From Undaria pinnatifida (taxonomy: Eukaryota > Sar > Phaeophyceae > Laminariales > Alariaceae), in assembly GCA_012845835.1 (NCBI GenBank), contig JABAKD010000008.1:12467001-12531000 (forward strand): a stretch of DNA of 64,000 nucleotides. The letters are read 5' to 3'. Both the position numbers and the translations under genes were made by a program. This document shows positions 12,501 to 23,198 of this stretch, piece by piece (within the stretch, counting starts at the first letter, position 1; every line of letters starts with the position of its first letter). Under the pieces are notes generated by a model. It was not told the origin of the DNA and made no database searches. It saw nothing but the letters and a program-made list of their open reading frames with translations.

Positions 12501-15500
12501 GACAACCCCCCACCCCTGCCCGTCCGAGTAAGCCTGGCAAAAAAAAAGTGCTACGACCTAGTCTAGTACCCCTCGTCCTAGCCAGGGCTTTCTTCACGGG
12601 TCAAGTCACCTGTCGCGGGTCGAGTCAGGTCGGGTCAGGATGATCCGACCCGACCCAAACCGTGATATTGGAAAACATTCCGGCCGGCCCCGTGAGATGT
12701 TCGAACACCTTCTGACCCGACTCGACTCGACCCGCGAGACTTTGAACCTCTTTGACCCCACCCATGGGTCGAATTGTGACCCGTGAAAGCCCCTCGTGAT
12801 ATGCAGCACGCATCTGTTAGACCTGCCTGCCCGCTAGCCCGCCCGCCCGTCCGCCGGCTGCGTGCACGGCGCTTCGCTGACGGAAGCTACCGTAGAAGGT
12901 GGACATTTTTGGGGAGCTCTATTGCTTCCTAAGGCAAAAACAAAATGGTTCGGAGAATAGCATAAAGCGCTGCAGTACACACCCGATACACAATCCCATG
13001 GTCTAGAGGTGGACAGCGAAACATATAGTAGTGCAAAAATGATAATGACCTTTCAAGAGTTGTGGCTTAAGGAGGGTCGCCGTCACGGTACTCCGAGTGG
13101 GGTATGCGTGGTTGGTCGGTGCTGGGAAGCGTGCCCCTCATGGGTTCCAGCGTCTTTGGTATAGTCTCTCCTCAGGCTCGCTGGCTAGGCTCAAAGCTTA
13201 TACAATAGTTCTCTACATAAAACGCTAAAACACAGACAGAGCAAGACAAGGCAGAGTAGGGCAGGGTAGTGAGATGAGGGGCGTCCTGCTTGTCCCATCA
13301 TCGTCACATACATTATCGCCCATCTATGATGGCCTTGATGTGACCGTGACATCTAATATCACGTGCTTTCACCTCAACCATGACATGGTTTCACATCGAA
13401 TCCATAAACTATCCTTCTACGGAGAGCACTCTATTACATCGCCCCGTCAAAACTCAGAAATTGTTTTCGGCCGAAAAAGTGATTACGACACCTCCATCGT
13501 AAGATATCACGGCGCTTCGCTTGCTCGCTCGCTTGGCGAGATAAAGAGAGGAGGAATAAAAAACTAAAATAACCACAAATAATTGCGGCACCTGCTTTTG
13601 GAGGCGAATTTTGAGGTTGCTCGCTCGCTCGCTCCCTTGGTGAAATAAGAGGAGGAAGAGAAAAACAAAAAAGCAAAATACAAATGATTGATTGCGGCAC
13701 CTGCTTCTGGAGGCGAGTTTTGACGACGTCGAGCGGGTTGTTGACGCAAGGCCCGATCCCACCGCTGACCCCCCCCAGAAGCATGTGCTGCCAAGGCGCC
13801 AGCTCGTCCCTACCGAGGTACGAGGACAGCTGAGACTTGAACACTTGGTAGCAGGTGAAGTTGACGGCCTGCCAGCAGCATCCACGGGGTATAGAAAACA
13901 AAACACGGGGGAAAAAAGGGGGAAGGGTTTATGATGGGAGAGGGTCAACACCATTGAAAGGCACGGTGCGAAAGCGGGTTCTTCGTGGACCTCCAGCAGG
14001 TCACGGTAATAGACCGCCAGCCACGTCCCGCAGGAGAACCATGTAGACTAAGCTACAAACACGCGTGGGTTGGTCGGTGTCGCTTGCCGGGTTACTTGCG
14101 CGGCGGTTTAATATTTTTCTCAGTGAATTTTCTAGAGTTGTTTCCCCCCCCTTTTTCAAATTGCAACATCCCCCCCAAGCTAATCACATCCCAACATCCC
14201 AAAGGGGAGGGGATGCTTGCACGCATCGGACATATCAAGATATACACCATCACAGATCATCACAGATCATCACAAATCACGATCTAGATAATCTATTACG
14301 AGAAAGCATAGTAATCAGGACCATTTGTGGTTACGAAAAAAAGGGGGAGACATTAGACTTTGGTGCAAAGCGTAGGTCCTAATTACCAAAATATGTCGGT
14401 TGACGGTCTAGTTTTGTCCCCGTCAAGGCCCCGTTCGACGTATTACACTGGTTTTAGTATGAAGCCGTCCTTGGCGGTTGCCCGTCAAAAGTCAAGAGTG
14501 CCGTCAACCGACATAGTTTGCTAATTACTATGGTCCTCCGTACTACATTATCTAGATCCTGCACCTGTCGATGTGATACGTTTTGCAGGATCTGTGCCGT
14601 ACAGATCCACCTCAGGGAAACATGCGTTACAGTAGATCAACCAGTTCACCCGGCTCTCACCCGGCAATATGATCTACACGCCATGCAGATCATGTAGACC
14701 AGGGAAGCTGTCTGCTTTGAAAGGCACAGATCATCAATATAGATCTGATTCGTCCTGCGTGTGGAAGCTTGTAATCGACACAATGATTACGGGCCGAATG
14801 CGAGCCTCTAATTTTGACAGCGCCTAAACAACAGGAACACCTCCTTCGAGATGGCTGCAGCCTGTTGTTTTCCAGGGTCAGATCACATCTCGCGGGTCGG
14901 ATCGGGTCAGGGTGTAGCCCGACCCCGACCCGTGAGATTTTTTCGATCACCACCTTACCTAACCTGACTCGACTCGCGAGGTTTTTGAAATCGTCCTGAT
15001 CCGACCCACGGGCCGGGTCATGACCCGTGACAAGCCGGTTTTTTTATAACGCCGACCGAGATTCATCTAGGGTATGCGATTCTTCTGATACTAGAACAGC
15101 ACGGCATATCATAGTCCCGCATCTCACCGCGTCTCACCGCATCTCACCGCACCGCGCCGCACCGCACCACACTGCACCACACCGCACCGCACCGCCCTAC
15201 ACCACACCGCACTGCACCACACCACACCACGCCGCACCACACCCCACCCCACCACACCACACCACACCGCACCACACCACACCACACCACACCACACCAC
15301 ACCACACCACACCACACCACACCACACCAAACCATACCACACCACACCACACCACACCACACCACACCACACCACACCACACCACTCCACACCACACCAC
15401 ACCACACCACACCACACCACGCCACAGGTTATCCATATCTGTTTAAGCTCGTTGGTTTAGGTTCCATCGCATTGTCTAAGGTTGCACCGCTTTTTTTTTT

Positions 15501-18500
15501 GTGAAGCGTGCTTGCCAGATTATGTTGACACACACCACACCACACCACACCACACTACCATGCCGGATATATTTTAGCTCCAACAGGTTATGTGCATGCG
15601 TTGAAGCTCATTTGTCTAGGTTCCACCGCATTGTCTAAGGTTGCACCACATTTTTTTTGTGTAGCGTGCCTTCGAGATGACGTCGAGACACACCACACCA
15701 CACCACACCACACCACCACTGTCGGATGTTTTAGCTCTAACAGGTTATCTATATGCGTTGAAGCTCATTGGCGTAGGTTCCATCGCTTTGTCTAAGGTTG
15801 CACCGCATTGTTTTGTGTAGCGCGCCTTTGAGATTACGTCGAGACACACCAAACTACACCACACCACACCACACCACACCTGGTTGCACCCTTGCCGAAG
15901 CACCGTCGGTGCCAGCCCCTTGTACAGCGCCGCGAAACCCTCCTCCCTGACAACCACCGTCGCGGTCTGGAGCACGTTTCGGTACTTGCGCTGGGCCATC
16001 TCCTGCGGGTCCAGCATGGAGTGGAACTGAGCCTGCATGCGGATCTTGCACACCTCTGCAGGCGTAACAACGAGAACCGCCTCGGTCACGCCGGATCCTA
16101 GGCCTGCCAGGAATACTGGACCTAGTGGGAGGGAGGTTGGGTGGGGGTGGGTGGCGGGGGTGGGGGGGTAGGGGGTGTGGGGTGGATGGGGAGGTAAAGG
16201 GGGAGGCGGGGGAAGAAAGGTGAGTGTTGGGAGGGGGGAGCGATTACTGGAGAAATATAATCAGAATGAGATATTTTCTAAATAATGCGACGGGGTTCTG
16301 AATCATATACCATAATTTGTTGAGTGTCTAAGAAGACTCGATCTGAAAACGTAGGGGTGGTCGATGCCCCCCCAAAAAGTCTTCTTGCGGGGGTCGTTGG
16401 TCAAAATTGGCTCAGGCGCGGCCTTTCCACGGCCCCAACGTTCTTGGAAAAACGCCACCCAAACATGCCGGGTGAGCCGCGCACCTGACCCCGCCGACCG
16501 CGAGCTCTTCGAAGGGTTGCGATTAGGGTTGGGGGCGGGTTGGTCTGTACCTCTCTCGAGACATCCCGCGCTAGGGGTACAGCAGAAACTTCCAGGAGCT
16601 GCCTAACACGAGAAGCTCAATAGCTCACGCGAAACATGATTTCGAAGGCGTTCGTTCGCGCGCAATCCGGCCAATATTTTTATGCGCCGAATAGCAGTTT
16701 CCCAATTGAGGAGCTAGCTAAACAAAAAAGCAGAAACGTTTGGCCCAAAAAAAACGCAACCACTACGTACCGTGGGGTGACTCCGCGCAAGATTGAAATT
16801 GGCCCCCAAACGGCCAGCAGGAAGCTTTTTACCAACCGGTCCTGCAGTTAGGCTAGAGCCGTCTCGACTCGGCCTAAATGCAGGACTGGTCGGAACAGAA
16901 AATTCCACACAGGTCGTCATTCTTGGGCTGATTGGTCGAGGCTGGCCTTTCGGCCGCCTACGAGACTGGTCGGCAAAAAACTTCGCATCGATCATTTTGG
17001 GCTAATTTGTCGAGGGTGGCCTTTCGGTCGCCTACGAGTTTTTTCGGAAAAAGCGCCACCAAAACGCGCTGCAGAGCCGGGGGACTGACTTATGTCCCTA
17101 CCGACGAGTTTTGTCGGAAAAGCGCCACCAAAACGCGCTGCAGAGCCGGGCGCCCGACTTATGTTCCTACCGGCCTCGCGCCCTCCAAATGGTTGATAAT
17201 ATAATTAGGGTCGGGGTTAGCGTAAGGGGCAGTTAGGTGCAGGGTCGGGTTGGCCTAGGCCGACATGAAATAATGGAAAATTGGCAACCAACGACCGGCA
17301 GGAAGTTTCGTGCCGACCTGTCCTGCACGTAGGGGTCGTAGTCTTGGAGAATGAGTTGCACAAGAAACAATTCGATCGATGATATGGGTCGCCGTCTAGC
17401 TACTACAAGAACCAGGGTACACAAGAAAGGCAGGCTGACAGTCTCAGGAACATATGAAATCCGGGTATCGTCGTACTTGAGTTAACGTAGAGCGCACTCT
17501 CCCGAAAACAAGAAACCCAGCCTTCTGCTTCTTATTGGCCGTCCTCTACTCCACCGCTCGACTGCGCCCGACCCGTGGCGGAGAAACCCCTGCCGTGAAA
17601 AAGGGTGTGCGGTTCGGAAAAGCTGCAGGCGTGGTGGGCCGTCTCAGCGGGCTTGCTGATGGAACCGGGCTCCCAGGCAGCACGCAACTGATGAGCCCAG
17701 TGGCGTTGTCAGGGTAAGATACTCTTGACACATGCTACGACATAATTTCAGCAGAGTCATCCCACCCCGCAGGGGTGCAGCGGGAAGTTTCTGGGCTCCT
17801 CATAACCCGAGGAGCTCAATATATCACCCGAAACACGACTTGGAAGGCATTCGTTCGTGCACTCCCACCCAACACTTCTTGTACGCGCTGGTCCCCCCCC
17901 CCCCCAAATATATACTCGTAACGTTGTCATACTAACCGATCGAGTTCCACACTCAAGGGTGCTCAACCTGCCAAGAAATGTTCGGCCCACAAACTGCAAC
18001 CCCCGTCCGTGAGTTTCGACGCCAGCTTTGTTTCTAGGGCGCCTCACTTGAAGAGCTGCAAGACCTCACCATAAAAAAACGGATTTTGGGCAAACAGAAA
18101 GTGCAAACCCGATAATGAACAAAACCCACGGCGTAGGCATACCAAAACGATCGTATTGCAAAACAAGAACGAACATTTTTCCCGACAATTTGGGGCTAAG
18201 AAAAGGAGCCCCCATCATGATGCGTGCTACGATAGAGTGGAGCCACTTTTTTTTTATTGTGTTCCTCACTTTAGGAGGGGGGGAGGAAAAAACTCATTTG
18301 GAGAAAAACAATCCCATGGCCTAGGCATACGACGAGAATCATGCCAAAACAAAAATGGCGTATTTCTGACGATTTTGGGCTAAGGAGCCCCGTCATTCAG
18401 AAAAAAAAAATCGAACGAAAAGCGCTGCCTCTATCGTAGCACGCGTGTCATTTCACAAGTGTTTTTAAAGCAAATAGTGCTACTCTTCCATTGTAGCACG

Positions 18501-21500
18501 CGTCCTCTCGCGGTACCCTGGTTATAAAGGGGTATATAAGGAGCAGGCCCGACTGCTGTGCACCTCTTGTGACACTTGATCACGCACACGCGTTGTTGGT
18601 GGTATAAGGTTCTCTGAACATGACTTCTGGAGTGTAGAGAGAGAGAGGGCAAGGAATTCCTCTTGGCCAGCAATAGTAACGCCTCCACAACAAACATAGG
18701 GGGAACGGGGATACCATAGCAGCAAGTAGTACAGTACGGTATGACGGACGCTACGATAGAGGCACACGAGGACTTTTGGACCAAACCTTTTTTTCTGAAC
18801 GACGGGGCTCCTCAACCCAAAGTCCCGCCGAATTTCAGACCTTGTTTTATGATGTGATTTTTTTGGTACATCTACACCATGCAGCGGGGTTTGTTTCTTC
18901 GGTTTCACATCCATTTCTTTTCTCCAAAATCAGTTCGAGCGAGGGGCTTCAGAAAAAAAAAGTGCACCCGCCTCTAACGTAGCATGTCTCGTATCTCTGT
19001 TGGGTCTTGTGAACAGAGAAATTACAGTATGACAGTAGGCCGAGGGGGCGGGGGGGGGGGGAGGAGGGTGACACCACGCCTCAATAACGGCTATACACCC
19101 TTCTGCTGTGTTCTACCAGGTATATGTTTTTTTTTTTGCCGCCTGCTCAAAACTGCCTTCTTGCCGAAGCGAGCCATCGAAAACACGGCGACTAAGCTCG
19201 CTCCCCACCAACACACGTCGTCTCCCGAAAATTGTCTTCTCGCCAAAGCGAGCCACCCCGAAACGCTGCTGTGACATCACACAAAAAAGCGCTTCCGCCT
19301 GCTCGGTCTGCTATTGACGGGGGAACATAGTAATTACAACCAAAATACGGCAACTGAATGGATCGCGCCCAAACCTCGACGACAGTGACCACAGGGTTCG
19401 AGTTGTGCCCACCCCCATGGCGTTTTGTCTAAAAGTGCGCGTACGAAGAGAATATCTCCGAAAACAGAAGTATAACCATACTCATATTACACACGTCGGA
19501 CAGATGAGCTATCTCCACTAGTTGATGATCTAGATCTTTCAGAGGGAAGACCTGTATGGTCTAGCTCGTGCTACCGGGTGGGAGTCGTAGGACCTGCATG
19601 ATCTAGCAAATACATGACTCCTGAGTTGGGTCTGCACTCTCTCACTTTATATATAGATCCTGCACAGCATCTCCTAGCGGCAGGTACAGGATCTACTGAT
19701 GCAAATGATCTAGATGATATATAGGATCTTCATGATCTGTGTGAGGTGTGAGAAAAAAATGAAGGGGAATATATAAAATATACCTGGTATATGGGTTCTT
19801 GTGTTTACCGTGGGTTCTGACCTCTATGACATGGTCCCCCGTGTAATGGAGTGCCCTCCGTAGAAGGATAGTTTATAGATTCGACGTGAAACCATGTCAT
19901 GGTTGAGGTGAAACCACGTGATATTAGATGTCACATTCACGTCAAGGCCATCATAGATGGGCGATAATGTAGGTGACGATGATGGGACAAGCAGGACGCC
20001 CCTCATCTCACTACCCTGCACACTACCCTGCGCTACCTTGCACTACCCTGCCCTACCCTGCGCTACCCTGCGCTTCCCTGCAGCCTTGTTATGTCTGTCT
20101 TTTAGTATTCTATATAGGGAAATAATGCGTAAGCTTGGAGTCCATCCAGCGAGCCTGAGGAGAGACTATACCAAAGACACCGGACCCCATGAGGGGCACG
20201 CTTCCCAACACGGACCAACCACACATACCCCACTCGGAGGACCATCATACCCGTAATATAAAGCATAGATTGCTCAGAACTGCCGCGTGCCCATATTAGC
20301 CAGAGCTTCTTTTTTGCACGGGTCGGATCACTTCTCGCGGGTCGGATCGCAACAGGGTGACCTGGCCTGACTCGACCCGTGAGACTCGAACACCTTGTTA
20401 AGGAATTAGAGGGCATTAGTCCGTTTGACCGCGTGCAACAGGTTAACCAATTGCCTACCCAGACGAAGCCTTATATAACACTCTCCCCCCCTGAAACGGG
20501 GGGAAAGCAGGTCGGCCGGATATGCGGGCGAACGTGCCAATATCCACGCGGTTCCATTGCCTGGGGATACCGGGGAGGAATTTTGTCATTTTCAACATTG
20601 GGAAAGTCTTTAAAATATTTATTATTGGTGGGTGGTGGGAATCGAACCCACGACCCAAAAACCCATGGTCTGTTCTGCGACGCCATTTGATAAGTGATTG
20701 GGCGGAGACACAGAATATCCCCAGGCAGGTCTGCCTATTAAGCAAGTCTTAGTCCTCGATGATTACTCAATTTCTTCGCCTCTGAAGACGTATTAGAGAG
20801 GCAGCTTTGTTACTTTCTTCAGAGCCCCGGACAACATCAGAGCTGGCGGGCTCTACCCGTCTCACTACATGATTATCCCGGATACAGAACGCAATCCTAT
20901 CAAATACAAAAACTGCCAATTGCCTTGAGGTAATTACCGGCCTTCCAGGCCGTACCTTAACAACCTCCTGACCCGACCCGAGCTGACCCATGGCAGTTCG
21001 ATCACCTCCTGACCCAGCTCGACTCGATCCGCGGGTTTCTCGAAAAAAAATGCTCCGGCCTCCGGGCCGGAACATGACCCGCGACCCGCGAAAAACCTTG
21101 ACATTAACGGGGATGTACGTTGCCCCAGTTTTACGACAATTATTAATGTTACCGAGGGTAGCAGAAGGAAATCGCGCGCCTTCTTCTGTTACCGTTGTTT
21201 ACCGCAAAAAAGAATCGATGCCCCGCTGATGACGTGATTTTCGCCGCAGGGGATGTGCAATTCAAGAAGATTTTCAATGCGAATGGGGGCGTTTCCGTTC
21301 AGGGGATGTTATATGACGAGGTGCCGGGACGCTGACACTCTATTACAGGGACGCATTACGTCACGTTGTGTTACCTGAAGTGCTGTAATGCTGTAATCAG
21401 TTCCCTAATTGCTACCGTTACCGGAAACGTACACCCCTGCCCGCGTAGTAATGATCCCCGCTCCCCGTGTTCTGCGCCAGACTTCATGTTGGAGCAAAAC

Positions 21501-23198
21501 AAGTCGCATATTGGAGCAAGAACAAGTCGTTTTGTCATTTTTTTTAGTTTTCGTTTCGTCTTAGGAGGTAGGTGCGCTAGGACCATTGAACTCTTATCAG
21601 TCTAATCAGAACGTAAACGTCTTGGCCGGCAATGGACGAAAAAGTAGGAATTGAATCGGCAACGGCTAACTCTCGTACTGGATCAGAACTCACAACAGCC
21701 CCCACGAATGCAGTATAAAGTCTAAGTAGTGAGAACGAGCGTGAGACGAAGCACAGGTATGATATATCTTCCAACCCGTAACTTATATGGGTGGACAACG
21801 GCACTAGAAAACGCTGGTAACCATTTGTGTCAGTGGTCCCTCTATGGTGCCGGTTGAGTTGTGCCGGTTGCCCGCTATAGTGCCTGTGAAATTGCTTGGC
21901 GCACATGGCGAAAAACGGTGGTGTAGTGCTGGTTGCCGCTATAATGCCGGTATCTCCGGCTGGCACACACCGGCACTACAGAGGGATCACTACTACTGCA
22001 CCGGGTATAGGGTTCGTGTCCGCATGTTTTTGCCGCTCTCGGCTGTTCGTCGGCTTGTTTGTTGTATGAAAAATACCACAACGGGAAACCTCTCACGATT
22101 GCTTTCCTCTTCTATATTTTACGCACGTGTTTCTCTTCTTTTTTTTTGCTGTACATCGTACCGTATCCTGTACGAGTATACCGGCTTGAACCTGTAACAA
22201 CTACCAGGGTAAACGAGTAGTACTGCTGCGGTACCAGGTATACCATACCATGGTACTGCTGTACTGGTGTGCGCAGGTAGTACACGCTCTACAACCACGG
22301 CGTTATTGTATCACCTGGGTGTAATGCGAGAGAATTTCGTATTCTGTACGCGCCCAAGATATCACGGGCGATCATGATGAGAGATTAGATCCAACGCAGG
22401 GAAAAAGTCGGCTTAATTGCCTCTGATACGGTCAACCAGACGGAGGTCAACCTCCGACACCTGTGATAGGGAGGAGCTAAAGCGGTCGGCCTTATGAGTC
22501 ATCCTCCTCTTTTATCTGGGGGGCATCTACAACGGTGTGGTACGAGAAACATGATAGCCAGTCGCCGTGCTCGAGGAGCGAGCGAGAGCGAGGGCAAACA
22601 ACACACCTAGACCGATGTTCTTGACTCCGTCCTTCCAAGTTCAACTTGATATATTTAAGGGCCAGATTTTCCGCCGCAAGTCTAAGTCTATGTACAGGCA
22701 GCGTCTCTGAGATCACGCGATCGTCGACTTGACCAGCTGGCAGCTGCCGGAGGGGGCGGTAGAAGAGCAAGGAAGGGGGTTGGGGCGGTGGTGGTGGAGG
22801 TGGTGATGGTGATGGGGGCGTGACATCGCGTTGAGCACGAAGCTCAAGTCAGGTTTTTACACCTCACGTTTTTTTCACTCACCTTTGGATCCTCCAGGCG
22901 TTGCGCCGAGCCACTCCTTGTACGTCTCGAAAGACGAGAACCGGACAGCCATCTTCGGCACTATCCCAGCCATGACCGCGCTCAGGCCCTTGTAGAGGGC
23001 AAAGAACCCCTCGTGGGATACGATGCGGGAGGCCGTCGCGATCGGCCCCTTTGTGCTTCCTCCCTTGCTGCGCAGCTGCATCCTAGTCTTCACGGTGTCT
23101 AGGGGGTGGCAGCACGACGACTCGACAACCCCCGCAGCCCCACCGGCCACGAGATGCATCACTGGGTTCTTCTTCTTGGTACTGTCTTTAGGCGCCAT
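9502..23198 (-). CDS. SFC1: Mitochondrial succinate/fumarate carrier, 4 exons
   Basis: Inner-membrane solute carrier of the mitochondrial carrier family, closest by eye to the yeast Sfc1/Acr1 succinate-fumarate exchanger. Exons on the minus strand are 23198-22883, 16121-15880, 13868-13701 and 9762-9502. They join in phases 1, 0, 0 to give 328 aa, the usual length. All junctions are GT-AG (donors GTGAGT, GTGTGG, GTGCCG; acceptors CTAG, GCAG, CCAG). The start is the first ATG, with context AACCATGG. The three carrier signatures are visible: P32-L-D34-T-V-K37-T-R39, P126-A-E128-V-C-K131-I-R133 and P231-L-D233-V-V-K236-T-R238. ESSCCHPLDTVKTRMQ, VTEAVLVVTP and MRIMPGQAITF are typical of the succinate/fumarate subgroup. 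The C-terminal tail (about 300-328) is Ala/Ser/Thr-rich and not conserved. Known: this family exchanges cytosolic succinate for matrix fumarate, feeding gluconeogenesis from acetate. Substrate here is inferred from similarity only. A 987-bp CDS is spread over 13.7 kb. Confidence 0.92.
9800..10030 (+). repeat. Three ~75-bp tandem units beside carrier exon 4
   Basis: Each unit has GTAGAGCAGCTACG, then GCGTCAAGGAAA and GACAGGCG. It lies upstream of the exon 4 acceptor in the transcript. Confidence 0.8.
10321..10409 (+). mobile_element. MITE-B, 89 bp, bracketed by TTAA
   Basis: Begins TTAACCCCGTTACAACTGG and ends CTCTAAAGGGGTTAA. The two ends are about 14-bp imperfect inverted repeats. Highly conserved core: AACCCGTTTTGGGGACA and TTAGTATAGGGAGGGG. 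Confidence 0.85.
10448..10973. repeat. Long hairpin: 246-bp inverted arms, 33-bp loop
   Basis: Left arm 10448-10693 and right arm 10727-10973 are near-perfect reverse complements, with only scattered mismatches and a few small indels. The loop (10694-10726) ends in poly-T. Each arm itself contains a MITE with termini like CAGTGGGTACCCCGATT (MITE-H; about 10463-10663 in the left arm). The whole structure sits inside a MITE-A copy (10254-11097) and next to a MITE-B copy (10321-10409), within carrier intron 3. Transcription from either side would give a long double-stranded RNA. Confidence 0.92.
11726..11913 (+). mobile_element. MITE-F
   Basis: A 188-bp element with termini TAGGGGTCCCCCAGT and ATTGGGGGACCCCTA, TA at each edge, and interior GACCGCCTTGT repeats. 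It lies in carrier intron 3. Relatives at 57866-58203 and about 58271-58440. Confidence 0.82.
12591..12790. mobile_element. MITE-E (ACGGGTCA ends)
   Basis: Termini TTCTTCACGGGTCAAGTCAC and GAATTGTGACCCGTGAAAG. The interior is rich in GGGTCGG/CCGACCC, so it folds on itself. Other copies: 14867-15033, 20315-20397 together with 20963-21096 (two halves split by about 565 bp), and 61512-62022 (split by a SINE). Confidence 0.75.
13084..13438 (+). mobile_element. MITE-C copy 2
   Basis: Same element as at 2305, starting CACGGTACTCCGAGTGGGG and ending GCACTCTATTACA. It lies in carrier intron 3. A MITE-A right-end remnant (13443-13520) follows. Confidence 0.78.
13500..13735 (-). repeat. Tandem duplicate of carrier exon-3 end plus donor
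   Basis: Carrier exon 3 ends CAGAAGCAG|GTGCCGCAAT (donor at 13700). A second copy 109 bp into the intron reads CAAAAGCAG|GTGCCGCAAT (donor at 13591), preceded by diverged exon sequence equivalent to LKIRLQKQ. Between them lies a (GAGC)n-containing spacer whose start is repeated again near 13520-13560, so a third unit begins. Use of the second donor would add 109 nt and shift the frame. Confidence 0.75.
14381..14530. mobile_element. MITE-J
   Basis: About 148 bp with 26-bp inverted ends, core ATGTCGGTTGACGG / CCGTCAACCGACAT, edged by TAATTA. A distant relative (TGTCAGGAGGCGG ends) is at 34645-34812. It lies in carrier intron 2-1 space. Confidence 0.75.
15135..15425. repeat. (ACACC)n pentanucleotide microsatellite
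   Basis: About 290 bp of near-perfect ACACC repeats, with CG-containing variants at the left end. It lies in carrier intron 2 and reads (GGTGT)n in the transcript. Its conspicuous open frames are artefacts of the five-base period. Confidence 0.95.
15426..15880. repeat. Three tandem ~157-bp units, each ending in ACACC repeats, abutting exon 2
   Basis: Units start near 15427, 15587 and 15742. They share the anchor GGTTATCTATATGCG, a GGTTCCATCGC block, a poly-T run and a short (ACACC)n array (15530-15556, 15689-15714, 15844-15880). The last array runs directly into the 5' splice site of carrier exon 2, so the donor CAG|GTGTGG is the first repeat unit. Confidence 0.88.
16350..18060. repeat. Diverged repeat cluster in carrier intron 1
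   Basis: Contains repeated CGACCGGCAGGAAG ... GTCCTGCA blocks (16800-16890, 17280-17340; also 58870-59330 outside the gene), a direct duplication at 17035-17170 (AAAGCGCCACC), and two diverged copies of a 130-bp block (16565-16690, 17765-17890). No coding exon seen. Confidence 0.6.
18219..18447 (+). mobile_element. MITE-A, complete copy inserted in another MITE-A
   Basis: A 229-bp element with termini GATGCGTGCTACGATAG / CTATCGTAGCACGCGTG and a TCAT duplication at 18215-18218 and 18448-18451. The flanks are halves of an older MITE-A (about 18030-18214 and 18452-18500), recognisable from GACAATTTGGGGCTAAG on the left and CATTGTAGCACGCGTCC on the right. Confidence 0.85.
18740..18990 (+). mobile_element. 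MITE-A copy without interior insertion
   Basis: Termini GACGCTACGATAGAGGCAC and CCGCCTCTAACGTAGCATG. The interior CTCCTCAACCCAAAGTCC is the uninterrupted version of the site that holds other elements in several copies. Confidence 0.7.
19842..20246 (-). mobile_element. MITE-C copy 3
   Basis: Reverse copy with TGTAATGGAGTGCCCTCCG at 19842 and CCACTCGGAGGACC near 20231-20242. Internal CTACCCTGC repeats are expanded (20011-20085). It lies in carrier intron 1. Confidence 0.78.
20627..20690 (-). other. tRNA 3'-half-like fragment
   Basis: Minus strand contains GGTCGTGGGTTCGATTCCCA, a perfect T-arm/B box, with TGGCGTCGCAG upstream. The acceptor stem does not pair with the 5' side, so it is not a complete tRNA; it probably derives from a SINE head. 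It lies within the segment splitting a MITE-E. Confidence 0.5.
21831..21993. mobile_element. MITE-G copy 1
   Basis: Inverted ends CAGTGGTCCCTCTATGGTGC and GCACTACAGAGGGATCACTA; the interior is rich in GCCGGTTG and CCGGC. It lies in carrier intron 1. Confidence 0.8.

Noticed and set aside
15027-15446. Long HTTPHHT-type and VWCGVVWCG-type open frames
   Set aside because: They are period-five microsatellite translations, open in several frames on both strands.
16520-17240. Scattered TTAGGG-like motifs (also at 59030) suggesting a telomere remnant
   Set aside because: Single, irregular occurrences inside a dispersed repeat, not a tandem array.
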